Assembly (NCBI GenBank): GCA_958441075.1
Contig: CAUCBQ010000047.1
Span: 1-13,263 of the forward strand
Length of the DNA stretch: 13,263 nt
Direction of reading: 5' to 3'
Origin: an uncultured Clostridiaceae bacterium
Lineage (GTDB): Bacteria > Bacillota > Clostridia > Lachnospirales > Lachnospiraceae
Made by a program: the position numbers and the translations under genes. The notes below the pieces were generated by a model that did no database searches, was not told where the DNA came from, and was given only the letters and a program-made list of their open reading frames with translations. Below are positions 1 to 7,160 of this stretch, piece by piece. The stretch's first letter is position 1, and every line of letters begins with the position of its first letter.

Positions 1-1107
1 CCTCTTTCCAAACCATCCGTCATCCAGGACAAACAGCTCTGCCCCCAGCTCCTTCGCCCTGAAAGCCAACTCGATCAGGCTTTCCCTGTTAAAATCAAAA
101 TACGTGGCTTCCCAGTTATTTACAACAACAGGCCGCAGCCTTTCGGCCCATGGACTCTGCATCAGACATGTTCTGTAAAGCCTGTGGTAGATCTGTGACA
201 TCCGTCCAAAGCCCTGATCGGAAAACACCATCACTGCCTCGGGGGAAAAAAATGTTTCCCCCGCTCCCAGTTTCCATGAAAATCCCTGAGATTGGATTCC
301 TATCATCATTCGGGTATTCTGATGCATATCCACTTCTACATCCGCCTCGAAGCTTCCGCTGTACACAAGATTCACAGACCATATTTTCCCTATTGTTTCG
401 CCGATTCCTGGGGTTGCCAATGCAAAAAAGGGATTTTGCCCGTGTCCCCCGGCTCCTCTGGTACTCCCCACCTGAAACAGGCCCTGACGCACTGACTGCA
501 CCGTAAGCCCACATTCTCTGGCCCATGCTCCGGTGAGAGTAACTGCTTCAAAGTCATTTTCCAGAAAGCTGAGGCTGGCTGACATCACTCTCTCAATTCT
601 TATAAAATCGGTTCCATAATTTTCAACTTCAACTCTCTGCGTGATCGCATCGCGGGACTCAAACACACCATAAACCAAATGCACTCTTACATTCATAACC
701 GGATCGTCCAAAATCAGTTCCAGTCCCTCTGCCAGAGTATCTGCCACTGTGGGTAGGCCCTCTATTTTTTCTTTGCCCTGAAACAGCCGATAACCAGAAA
801 ATCTCAGATCCGTAATCCGGGACCCATCCGGATATTCCACAGAAAAGGCCGGAAGACGCAGATCCGGACACCCCCAGACGGGATAAGTGATCGGATACTG
901 CTCCAGACGAAACTGGTTATTTCCATCTGTTCCGCACAGATAGCTTGCCTTTTTTATATCCTTTACAATATAGCTGAATGTTTCATCCTCCAGCCTGCTT
1001 CCCCAGTAAAGCTGCATCAGATGCCCGCTGTCTGCTGCATACAGGATCAGCGAGGTACGGCAGGTTTGTAGATGAAACGTTTTTCCCTCTTCCAGAATCT
1101 GTATCAT
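1..1107 (-). CDS. GH36 alpha-galactosidase, N-terminal half (gene runs off left edge)
   Basis: An open frame of 369 codons from an ATG at 1107 to the window edge, without stops; the C-terminal half is missing. Family members have about 700-750 residues and release alpha-1,6-linked galactose from oligosaccharides. Residues about 25-280 match the N-terminal beta-sandwich region of GH36 proteins, and the start of the catalytic barrel is visible: VVVNNWEATYFDF near residues 327-339 and LFVLDDGW near 358-365, both typical of bacterial GH36. The catalytic nucleophile and acid lie beyond the edge and cannot be checked. No signal peptide is seen, so it should be cytoplasmic. Its ATG overlaps the GH43 stop as ATGA, and AAGGAA lies 8 bases upstream, so it is translationally coupled as the last gene seen of the operon. 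The family call is firm; the exact substrate is not. Confidence 0.92.
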   Translation of the reverse strand, partial: MIQILEEGKTFHLQTCRTSLILYAADSGHLMQLYWGSRLEDETFSYIVKDIKKASYLCGTDGNNQFRLEQYPITYPVWGCPDLRLPAFSVEYPDGSRITDLRFSGYRLFQGKEKIEGLPTVADTLAEGLELILDDPVMNVRVHLVYGVFESRDAITQRVEVENYGTDFIRIERVMSASLSFLENDFEAVTLTGAWARECGLTVQSVRQGLFQVGSTRGAGGHGQNPFFALATPGIGETIGKIWSVNLVYSGSFEADVEVDMHQNTRMMIGIQSQGFSWKLGAGETFFSPEAVMVFSDQGFGRMSQIYHRLYRTCLMQSPWAERLRPVVVNNWEATYFDFNRESLIELAFRAKELGAELFVLDDGWFGKR

Positions 1108-2705
1108 TTTTCCATTTCCTTCTGATAAAATTCAGAGAAAACGGCTCCAGTATCCTTATTAAAGGTATCCACCGCCGTAATACCCACCATTGCACCCGTA
1201 TAGGCCCAGCCAGGAGCGTGTTCATCACTGAGCACGGAAGCGTCCAGAATCGGCCCGACCTCTTTGTATTCTCCGTCTCCCTCTGCAAAATAAAACTGCA
1301 TTTCTTCCTGACTGACCCGAACCATCAGCCTTATATGACTTTTCTTTTCCTTCAGATATTCATAATTCCCCTCCAGGGGCTCAGAGAACACCTCCCCATC
1401 CCTGCACAGAATATTGACCATTCTGGCCCTTTTCACCTCATCATACCCTACATAGAGATAATAAAATACCTTTGTATTATAGTAACAGGCCAGACCTGCT
1501 GTCTGAGCATAGTGATAGGGTTGGAAAAGAACCGTGGTACCGGCCTCAAAAGAAAAATTTTTCCATCTTCTGGCAATCAGCGACTGATTAAACAGCGAAG
1601 TCAGGGAGTCCCCTCCCTTTAAAAACAGGCCATTATACTGAAAACAGATCATTTCTTTTAAAGGCCTGCGAAGCCACAACCATTCCTCTGCCCCCAGATC
1701 TGCCTCTGCCGGGAAATGCGTTCGGTACTCAAATCCCGTCCTGTTTTCTTTAAGCTTTCCCTCACCGCACATTGTATCGCCGCTTTTATTCACAGGCGCC
1801 TCCACCTCTACAAGAGGTACACAGTTCCCCTGAACCATTCTGGGCCATCCATCGATCCATTCCAGCTTCTGCAGGGCTGTCTCCCTCCCCAAAACACATA
1901 CATCCTTCCGATCCAGATATCTTGCGCACAAATGGGTCATATACCACTCTCCATCCGGTGTTTCCACAAAATTCCCGTGACCGGATTTTTTCAGGATCGT
2001 ATCCTTTTCCCAGGATGTAATCAGAGGATGATAGGGAGATATCTCATAAGGCCCCCAGAGTTTTTCCGAACGGGCCACGCAGATGGAATGATGCCTTCCT
2101 GTGCCGCCCTCCGCAGCAATAATATAGTAAAACCCGTCCTTTTTCATCAAATGGGGACCTTCTGTTCCTCCGGTACTGCTTCCGGAAAATACAACCTTAG
2201 CCTCCCCAATCATTCCCTTTTCCATATCAAATTCCTGAAGAAGCAGGCCGTTGAATTTCCTGTGTCCGGGAAGCAGACGGGAATCCCACTGGGGATTGAG
2301 TACATAATGGCGCCCGTTTTCATGGAACATGGACGGGTCAAAGCCTGAGGCGTTAATAAATACAGGCTCGCTCCATGGACCTTCGATCCTTCTGGCTGTA
2401 ACCACATAGTTTTCCACATCTTTAAAGCTGCCGTCAATCTGCCTGGAAATGGTATATACCAGGTAGAAAAGCCCGTTATCATAGGATAGGGCTGGGGCCC
2501 ACACACCGGCAGAATCGGGAATCCCCCGCAGATTCAGGCCTTCCAACAGTCCTCCTCTGGCCTTCCAGTGCACCAGATCCTCTGATTCATACAGAGAAAC
2601 TCCCGGCAGCCACTCAAACGTAGATGTAATCAGATAATATTTCCCCTCAGCCCTGCAGATACAGGGATCTGGATGAAATCCTCTTAAAACAGGATTGACG
2701 ATCAT
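1104..2705 (-). CDS. GH43 family beta-xylosidase / alpha-L-arabinofuranosidase-like
   Basis: A 533-residue glycoside hydrolase. Residues 1-300 look like a five-bladed GH43 propeller. The three expected acidic residues are visible: D13 in the HPDP motif (base), D123 in GFDPSMF (pKa modulator) and E182 in GTEGPHL (acid), with H243 in GHGNF as the usual core histidine. Residues about 325-533 resemble the concanavalin-like C-terminal domain of GH43 beta-xylosidases. Such enzymes remove xylose or arabinose from the non-reducing end of short oligosaccharides. No signal peptide is visible, so it should act on imported sugars in the cytoplasm. GGGAGG sits about 9 bases before the ATG. It overlaps the HAD gene upstream by 4 bases and the GH36 gene downstream by 3, showing tight coupling. 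Xylosidase versus arabinosidase activity cannot be decided from sequence. Confidence 0.93.
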   Translation of the reverse strand: MIVNPVLRGFHPDPCICRAEGKYYLITSTFEWLPGVSLYESEDLVHWKARGGLLEGLNLRGIPDSAGVWAPALSYDNGLFYLVYTISRQIDGSFKDVENYVVTARRIEGPWSEPVFINASGFDPSMFHENGRHYVLNPQWDSRLLPGHRKFNGLLLQEFDMEKGMIGEAKVVFSGSSTGGTEGPHLMKKDGFYYIIAAEGGTGRHHSICVARSEKLWGPYEISPYHPLITSWEKDTILKKSGHGNFVETPDGEWYMTHLCARYLDRKDVCVLGRETALQKLEWIDGWPRMVQGNCVPLVEVEAPVNKSGDTMCGEGKLKENRTGFEYRTHFPAEADLGAEEWLWLRRPLKEMICFQYNGLFLKGGDSLTSLFNQSLIARRWKNFSFEAGTTVLFQPYHYAQTAGLACYYNTKVFYYLYVGYDEVKRARMVNILCRDGEVFSEPLEGNYEYLKEKKSHIRLMVRVSQEEMQFYFAEGDGEYKEVGPILDASVLSDEHAPGWAYTGAMVGITAVDTFNKDTGAVFSEFYQKEMEK

Positions 2706-3529
2706 ATTCCACTTCCTCCCATATAGTGATAAACAGCCTGTGCCACCCCGGCATGATCATTATCGCCTGTGATAAAATCTGCTTTTTTCTTTACCTCTTC
2801 CACCGCATTTGCCATGGCAACTCCCACACCTGCTGTTTCCACCATTTCCTCATCATTTTCATTATCACCGATGCACATAACCTCTTCCAGAGGGATATTC
2901 AAATGCTCTGCCAGTTCCCGGACGCCGCTTCCTTTATTGCAACCTAAAGGATTGACATCTACATAAAAAGTATCTGATTTTGCTACATGAAACAGCCCCA
3001 TTTCTCCAAGCTCTCTGCGAAGCTGCTCATAATGATCCTCCTCAACCTCTTTTATAGCAATCTTTACAATCTCTTCTTTATGCTCTAAAGCTTTTTTACG
3101 CAGGCCGTCAAAATCACTGCAATACACAAAGTCAGATTTCAAACCGCCATTTTCTATAAGTTTTTTCAGGTGATCTGATATCCTTCCATTGGTATAATTG
3201 CAGTCTGCGGCAGAAAGGAAAATCTGACTGCCGTACTTTTCTGCCGTAGCGATCACGATCTGTACTAACTCTGCATCCATAATAGTCTGCTTTACCACAT
3301 CTCCATCCAGAATCAGCCCTCCGTTTAACCCAACTCCGCAGGGTCTGATTCCCAAATCCTTAAAGACAGGAAGCATTCCACTCATAGAGCGTCCGGAAGC
3401 AATAGCCACTGTCACACCCTGATCCACGGCATATCTTACAGCCTGTATATTCTCATGTAAAAGTTCCTTCCTGCTATTTAATAACGTTCCGTCTATATCC
3501 AGACAAAGCAGTCTGATCTTCTTTTCCAT
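2702..3529 (-). CDS. Cof-type HAD family hydrolase (probable sugar-phosphate phosphatase)
   Basis: A 275-residue HAD-superfamily protein of the Cof/YidA type. Motif I is DIDGTLL with nucleophile D11 and acid D13; motif II is the serine of ASGRS (S45); motif III is K199; motif IV is GDNENDEEM with D222 and D226. All catalytic residues are present. The insert between motifs II and III (about residues 85-190) is the C2 cap of this class, which acts on small phosphorylated metabolites. GGAGG lies 7 bases before the ATG. The gene sits between two glycosidases, 37 bases after GH88 and overlapping GH43 by 4 bases. Because a PTS feeds this pathway, a role in dephosphorylating a sugar phosphate released by the glycosidases is a reasonable inference. 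Cof-type proteins are often promiscuous, so the natural substrate is unknown. Confidence 0.92.
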   Translation of the reverse strand: MEKKIRLLCLDIDGTLLNSRKELLHENIQAVRYAVDQGVTVAIASGRSMSGMLPVFKDLGIRPCGVGLNGGLILDGDVVKQTIMDAELVQIVIATAEKYGSQIFLSAADCNYTNGRISDHLKKLIENGGLKSDFVYCSDFDGLRKKALEHKEEIVKIAIKEVEEDHYEQLRRELGEMGLFHVAKSDTFYVDVNPLGCNKGSGVRELAEHLNIPLEEVMCIGDNENDEEMVETAGVGVAMANAVEEVKKKADFITGDNDHAGVAQAVYHYMGGSGI

Positions 3530-3566
3530 CCCTTTTCCTCCAACCTACAATTCCTCTGTCACAATC

Positions 3567-4703
3567 CTACCATAAAAGCACATCCTGGTCCAAAAGCCGC
3601 AGCACTGCTTCAATAAAGAAATAATCTCCATAGATAATAGGAACATGGCGGTCATGCTCGGTCCAATAGGAACCTGACCCCATCTGCACGATAGAATCAT
3701 AGGACGGCTCCCAGTTGCAGAAACGTTTATCCGTGGCCTTCAGGATCTTTATTGCACCATTTAAATAAAATTCACGTTCACTCTCAGGTACCTGGGCTGC
3801 AATTTCCAACAGCCCACAGGCTGCACAGGCCCCTGCCAGAGAATCCCAGTAAACAGGCTCCTTAGGAGCTCTGAAATCCACCAGAGCCACTCCTCCGGTA
3901 CGGTCTGTCTGCGCCATAAAATAATGAGCCGCCTTTTTTGCCGTTTCCAGATATTCCTTCTTTCCCGTGTGCAGATAGCTTAAAGCAAAGCCGTAAATTG
4001 CCCAGGACTGTCCTCTGGACCAGCAGGAGCCGGAACCATACCCCTGTCCGCCCGGTGTTTCCAAAAGTGTGCCATTCGTAGGGTCAAGCACAATAATGTG
4101 ATTACAGGAGCCGTCTGTGCGCACGGTATTGGCCATTACAGTGTCTGCATGATCCATGGCTATATACTCAAATCTGGGGTCCTCAATGGTATCTCTGGCC
4201 CAATACAGTAACGGAATATTCATCATACTGTCCACAATTACCCATCCGGCCCGATCCCGGTTCCAGGAACGGATAAAACGGCCTCTTGGATTATAGCGTC
4301 CTGCCAGCAGATGGGCTGCATGAAGGCCTCTTGCCTTCGCCCTCTCATTTCCTGTAAGCCGGTAATCTGCCACTGCAGAATGAAGCCACATAAAGCCCAC
4401 ATCATGATGAAGGCCTGTATATACCTCAAACGCCTTATCCAGACGTTCCTCTACCCTCTGGGCTGTATTTTTATATTTTTCCTCTCCGGTTGCATGGTAC
4501 ATCTGCCACAAAATTCCCGGCCAGAATCCATTGGTCCACCAGACAATATCGGTTTCTGCCTTGTCCTCTTTATATACTCCGTCCTCGGCAATATAGGGAA
4601 TTTTTGCCCCTACACGATCACATTCCGCTGAAATTTTCTCTTTGATTTTTTCCCATGTCTGCTCCGCCCATCTGCGGTCTTCTTCCATTAACTGATATTT
4701 CAT
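3567..4703 (-). CDS. GH88 unsaturated glucuronyl hydrolase
   Basis: A 378-residue protein matching GH88 unsaturated glucuronyl hydrolases (alpha/alpha six-barrel). These remove the 4,5-unsaturated uronic acid that polysaccharide lyases leave at the non-reducing end of oligosaccharides, by hydration of the double bond. Two aspartates in the places expected from characterised enzymes are visible: D101 in HHDVGFMW and D158 in WVIVDSMMN. Other matching elements are W55/W56 and N58 in WWTNGFWPG, H202 in CNHII, and the GQGYGSGSCWSRGQSW segment (about 219-234). There is no signal peptide, so it acts on imported fragments. AAGGAG precedes the ATG by about 8 bases. The 69-base gap after EIID holds a strong hairpin. 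The natural substrate (host glycosaminoglycan or plant or microbial uronic-acid glycan) is unresolved. GH105 is a related alternative, but the aspartate pair and the WSRGQSW block favour GH88. Confidence 0.93.
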   Translation of the reverse strand: MKYQLMEEDRRWAEQTWEKIKEKISAECDRVGAKIPYIAEDGVYKEDKAETDIVWWTNGFWPGILWQMYHATGEEKYKNTAQRVEERLDKAFEVYTGLHHDVGFMWLHSAVADYRLTGNERAKARGLHAAHLLAGRYNPRGRFIRSWNRDRAGWVIVDSMMNIPLLYWARDTIEDPRFEYIAMDHADTVMANTVRTDGSCNHIIVLDPTNGTLLETPGGQGYGSGSCWSRGQSWAIYGFALSYLHTGKKEYLETAKKAAHYFMAQTDRTGGVALVDFRAPKEPVYWDSLAGACAACGLLEIAAQVPESEREFYLNGAIKILKATDKRFCNWEPSYDSIVQMGSGSYWTEHDRHVPIIYGDYFFIEAVLRLLDQDVLLW

Positions 4704-4729
4704 CTGTATTCTCTCCTTTAAAAGCCAAA

Positions 4730-4764
4730 GGCAGCGCCGGCAGTTTTTCCCTGCCTGCCCTGCC
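4730..4764 (-). other. Strong hairpin between EIID and GH88, attenuator-like
   Basis: Two nested GC-rich stems: GGCAG/CTGCC at 4730-4734 with 4760-4764, and GGCAG/CTGCC at 4739-4743 with 4751-4755, joined by a 4x4 internal loop, with a 7-base terminal loop. It starts 9 bases after the EIID stop. On the minus strand it is followed by TTTGGCTTTT, an imperfect T tract, and then the GH88 ribosome site. It could lower hydrolase expression relative to the PTS genes, or protect the 3' end of a processed PTS message. Confidence 0.45.
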
Positions 4765-4772
4765 TTCTGTCA

Positions 4773-5642
4773 TCAGCCACAAATCTTTAATAAAGTCAAA
4801 ATAACGGATAAAGCGAACATTACTAACAGTACCCGTACTGGGTTGTTCTTTTTTCTTAAATAGGCAAATGCAGCCATAGTGATACCCAATGGCAGCAGTC
4901 CCGGCATAATCTGGTCCAGCACTCCCTGAAGGTTAAATGCCGTACCTCCGAAATCTGCTACAAAGGTTGTCTTAAAACTTACATACTGAGCCGTCATCGC
5001 ACCGGTCATAATCAATCCCAGAACCGCAAATCCCTTTGTAAACGCCTTTAATGCTCCAGAGGACAGTGCCTCTGCAATATAACTGCTTCCCAGCTTCAAT
5101 CCATATACTGCGCCCAGATAACGGATCAGTCCGTTTGGAATATTATAAACCAGGGCAAATAAAATCGGTCCCAGCCAGGAACCCATCTGGGAAAAGCCCA
5201 GAGCAATACCTGTTGCGATAATTCGCAGAGCGCCGGAGTACACAGAATCTCCGATACCGGCCAGAGGGCCCATGAGGGCAATCTTGATAGCTTCGATGGA
5301 AGAATCGTCAAATTCCTTTCCCGCATCCAAGGCGGCTTTGCGCTCCTGCTCCATAGAGATTACCAGAGAGAAGATAAAAGGAGACATACCCGGTGTAGTG
5401 TTGAAAAAGTCCTGATGTCTCGCCATGGCGGCATAAAACTCTTCTGTTTCCTTTCCATAAATATCCTCCAGATAAGGAATCATAGTCCAGCCAAAGGTTG
5501 TGCCCTGCTGCTTTGTATAGGAAGTACAGAACATCAGCCACATACTTCTTAAAAATACGGAACGAACCAGTTTTCTCTGATCCGGCGTCAGTTTTCCCTT
5601 CATAGAGACTGCGCCGGAAGTATTCATCACTGCATTAGTCAT
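4773..5642 (-). CDS. PTS mannose/fructose/sorbose-family EIID component
   Basis: A 289-residue membrane subunit that with EIIC forms the sugar channel of a mannose-family phosphotransferase system. Typical family stretches are TTFGWTMIPYLEDIYG near the N-terminus, NTTPGMSPFIFSLVISMEQE, ALMGPLAGIGDSVYSG and the hydrophobic C-terminal segments ending in a membrane helix. A longer start at 5663 exists but has no ribosome site. The ATG at 5642 has GAGGA about 8 bases upstream and overlaps the EIIC stop by 8 bases, so it is chosen. The gene is co-translated with EIIC. Sugar specificity cannot be read from sequence; the surrounding GH88, GH43 and GH36 genes suggest an oligosaccharide or disaccharide rather than mannose. 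Confidence 0.95.
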   Translation of the reverse strand: MTNAVMNTSGAVSMKGKLTPDQRKLVRSVFLRSMWLMFCTSYTKQQGTTFGWTMIPYLEDIYGKETEEFYAAMARHQDFFNTTPGMSPFIFSLVISMEQERKAALDAGKEFDDSSIEAIKIALMGPLAGIGDSVYSGALRIIATGIALGFSQMGSWLGPILFALVYNIPNGLIRYLGAVYGLKLGSSYIAEALSSGALKAFTKGFAVLGLIMTGAMTAQYVSFKTTFVADFGGTAFNLQGVLDQIMPGLLPLGITMAAFAYLRKKNNPVRVLLVMFALSVILTLLKICG

Positions 5643-6504
5643 TGAAGAAATCCTCGCTTTCATCTAAAGTGGCATTAGCTGCTGTGTTCTGTATCCTCTG
5701 CTCATCCTTTACCTTCTGAAGCTCCTTAAAGATTACAAGAGCTGCAATCGCCGCACCGATAAAGGAAATCTGAACCAGAGATAAAATCTTGGTGGGTGAA
5801 GAAGACAGCTTAACAGCTCCGTCAACCAGCTGTGCGCCGTTTACATTGTTATAGAATACAAATGCTCCCATTCCGAATCCAAGGAAGTAATAAGGACAGT
5901 TTTCTTTGCTCCAGAGTGTCTTTAACAGCAGAGCCATACCAAGAGCAGGAAGCATGGTAGAAGCTACAGTCATAGACTTCTGTACCCAGTCCGGAATCAC
6001 GCTGATAAATGCCTTTACTGCATCAGTTCCTACATAAATACAGGTAAAACCCAGGATAAAATAACAAAGATGAAACATGGTAAACTGGAACAGCCACAGG
6101 CGCTTAAATCCGTTTATATTTCTGGTTTCGATCATTTTCTCAAACCGCGGTACAAGGGAGGTAACTGCTACCTTCATAGAAGAATACAGCAGGGTTCCCA
6201 GAGTAGCCAGAGGCAGTGCCAGAGTAATAGCAGCGGCCAGATCTTCACCTAAAATCAGGGAAAAAGCAGCGCCGAAAATAGAGCCCATAGTAAAGTCAGA
6301 AGGCATCACTCCGCCCAAACTTACATTTCCCAGAAATACCAGCTCCAGCTGTGCGGCCAGAATAATTCCCTCTACCGGATGACCTAAAAGCGCTCCCAGA
6401 ATCGCCACACAAAAGATCGGTCTGGAAAACATGGTATTGCCATACCAGTCAAAAAATTTGGCTAACATCAGTATCAGTCCAACGATTACAGCATATTGAA
6501 GCAT
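5635..6504 (-). CDS. PTS mannose/sorbose-family EIIC component
   Basis: A 289-residue, very hydrophobic protein of the EII-Sor family, the sugar-binding transmembrane subunit of a mannose-type PTS. Family features include SRPIFCVAILGALLGHPVEG, LAAQLELVFLGNVSLGGVMPSD and a series of membrane helices along most of the length. The last 35 or so residues form a hydrophilic, acidic tail (ending DESEDFFND) that is longer than in the shortest homologues. GGGAGG lies about 7 bases before the ATG, and the start is one base after the EIIB stop. The 3' end overlaps the EIID start by 8 bases. EIIB, EIIC and EIID clearly form one transport unit in the cytoplasmic membrane; the phosphoryl group would come from EIIA through EIIB. 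Confidence 0.95.
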   Translation of the reverse strand: MLQYAVIVGLILMLAKFFDWYGNTMFSRPIFCVAILGALLGHPVEGIILAAQLELVFLGNVSLGGVMPSDFTMGSIFGAAFSLILGEDLAAAITLALPLATLGTLLYSSMKVAVTSLVPRFEKMIETRNINGFKRLWLFQFTMFHLCYFILGFTCIYVGTDAVKAFISVIPDWVQKSMTVASTMLPALGMALLLKTLWSKENCPYYFLGFGMGAFVFYNNVNGAQLVDGAVKLSSSPTKILSLVQISFIGAAIAALVIFKELQKVKDEQRIQNTAANATLDESEDFFND

Positions 6505-6505
6505 T

Positions 6506-7000
6506 TTACTTTCCTCCCATCAGTTTCATAAAGTCCTGACGGCTGTCGCCTGGAAGCGGCTGATGGATAATCTCCATTCCCATACCGTCAATCTTCTCAA
6601 ATACATCTCTATCTTCCTCTGTGATATACACAGTCTCAGAAAGCTTGATTTTTGAGGAAAGACTTCCTCCGCCGATTCGTCCGTAGTTTGCCACATTAAG
6701 CACCGGACGCTCCTCAATTTTCTCCGCTACCCGGAGCAGATCCTCCGGATTGTTAGAAATCACCAGAATCCTCATATCTTTGGATCTGGGATCATTTAAA
6801 ATCTCTGCTGCCTTTTCGATCGTCAGCACGGCTGCCTTGATTCCTGCGGGAGCTGCCATTTTAAGAGCACTTACCTGAATCGCATTGGCTGCAATCTGAT
6901 CGCTGGCAACGATAATTCTCTGTACAGACAGCTCTTTTGACCACATAACCGCTACCTGTCCGTGGATCAGCCGGTCATCCACCCTCATCATTTTAATCAT
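6506..7000 (-). CDS. PTS mannose/fructose/sorbose-family EIIB component
   Basis: A cytoplasmic EIIB of the mannose/sorbose PTS family, 164 residues from the chosen start. The active-site histidine lies in MRVDDRLIHGQV (H13), which takes phosphate from EIIA and passes it to the sugar. The remaining Rossmann-like fold is represented by RIIVASDQIAAN, ILVISNNPEDLL and NVANYGRIGGG. A GTG at 7009 in the same frame would give three more residues, but AGGAGG directly abuts it with no spacing, so the ATG at 7000, about 9 bases from AGGAGG, is preferred. This is the first gene of the EIIBCD-GH88-HAD-GH43-GH36 operon. It follows a hairpin terminator and a candidate promoter at 7076-7104. Confidence 0.95.
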   Translation of the reverse strand: MIKMMRVDDRLIHGQVAVMWSKELSVQRIIVASDQIAANAIQVSALKMAAPAGIKAAVLTIEKAAEILNDPRSKDMRILVISNNPEDLLRVAEKIEERPVLNVANYGRIGGGSLSSKIKLSETVYITEEDRDVFEKIDGMGMEIIHQPLPGDSRQDFMKLMGGK

Positions 7001-7039
7001 ATTTCTCACCCTCCTGAATTGAGTTTTAACGTATTAAAA

Positions 7040-7075
7040 AGGTCCATCTCTCAGGTTTTCCCTTTCGATGGACCT
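7040..7075 (-). terminator. Hairpin terminator after the kinase gene
   Basis: Perfect 9-bp arms: AGGTCCATC at 7040-7048 and GATGGACCT at 7067-7075, with an 18-base loop. On the minus strand the hairpin is followed immediately by a run of T (opposite 7036-7040). It should end transcription of the regulator-lipoprotein-kinase operon. It lies in the 160-base gap before EIIB and overlaps the start region of a candidate EIIB promoter. Confidence 0.75.
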
Positions 7076-7104
7076 ACTCTAACATACATTTTCAGGCTTC
7101 TCAA
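7076..7104 (-). promoter_or_regulatory. Candidate promoter of the EIIBCD-hydrolase operon
   Basis: On the minus strand: -35 TTGAGA (7104-7099), a 17-base spacer, and -10 TAGAGT (7081-7076) preceded by TGT, an extended -10. The start would fall about 7069, inside the 5' arm of the terminator hairpin. Found by eye from consensus; not tested. Confidence 0.5.
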
Positions 7105-7134
7105 CAGAGGCTGCGGCTTCTCTAAAAACCTCTC
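7095..7134 (-). promoter_or_regulatory. Direct repeats upstream of EIIB, candidate AraC-type regulator sites
   Basis: GAGAAGCC occurs twice on the minus strand, at 7122-7115 and 7102-7095, exactly 20 bp apart. The nearer copy overlaps the -35 box. The farther copy is preceded by TTTTTA and, before that, GAGAGG. The same arrangement is found before EIIA. Direct repeats at two helical turns touching the -35 are the usual layout for AraC-family activators; assignment to the local YesN-like regulator is an inference. Confidence 0.45.
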
Positions 7135-7160
7135 CCTTTTCCCTTAAATTTCCGCCGCTT

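Noticed and set aside
659..871. Minus-strand open frame of 70 codons
   Set aside because: Out of frame inside the continuous GH36 reading frame, which shows clear family motifs at 1-120.
978..1622. Plus-strand open frame of 214 codons
   Set aside because: It lies opposite the GH43 and GH36 genes, has no family resemblance and no ribosome site; it is a shadow of the minus-strand coding sequence.
1716..2348. Plus-strand open frame of 210 codons
   Set aside because: Fully opposite the GH43 catalytic domain, whose active-site motifs are intact; composition is that of an antisense shadow.
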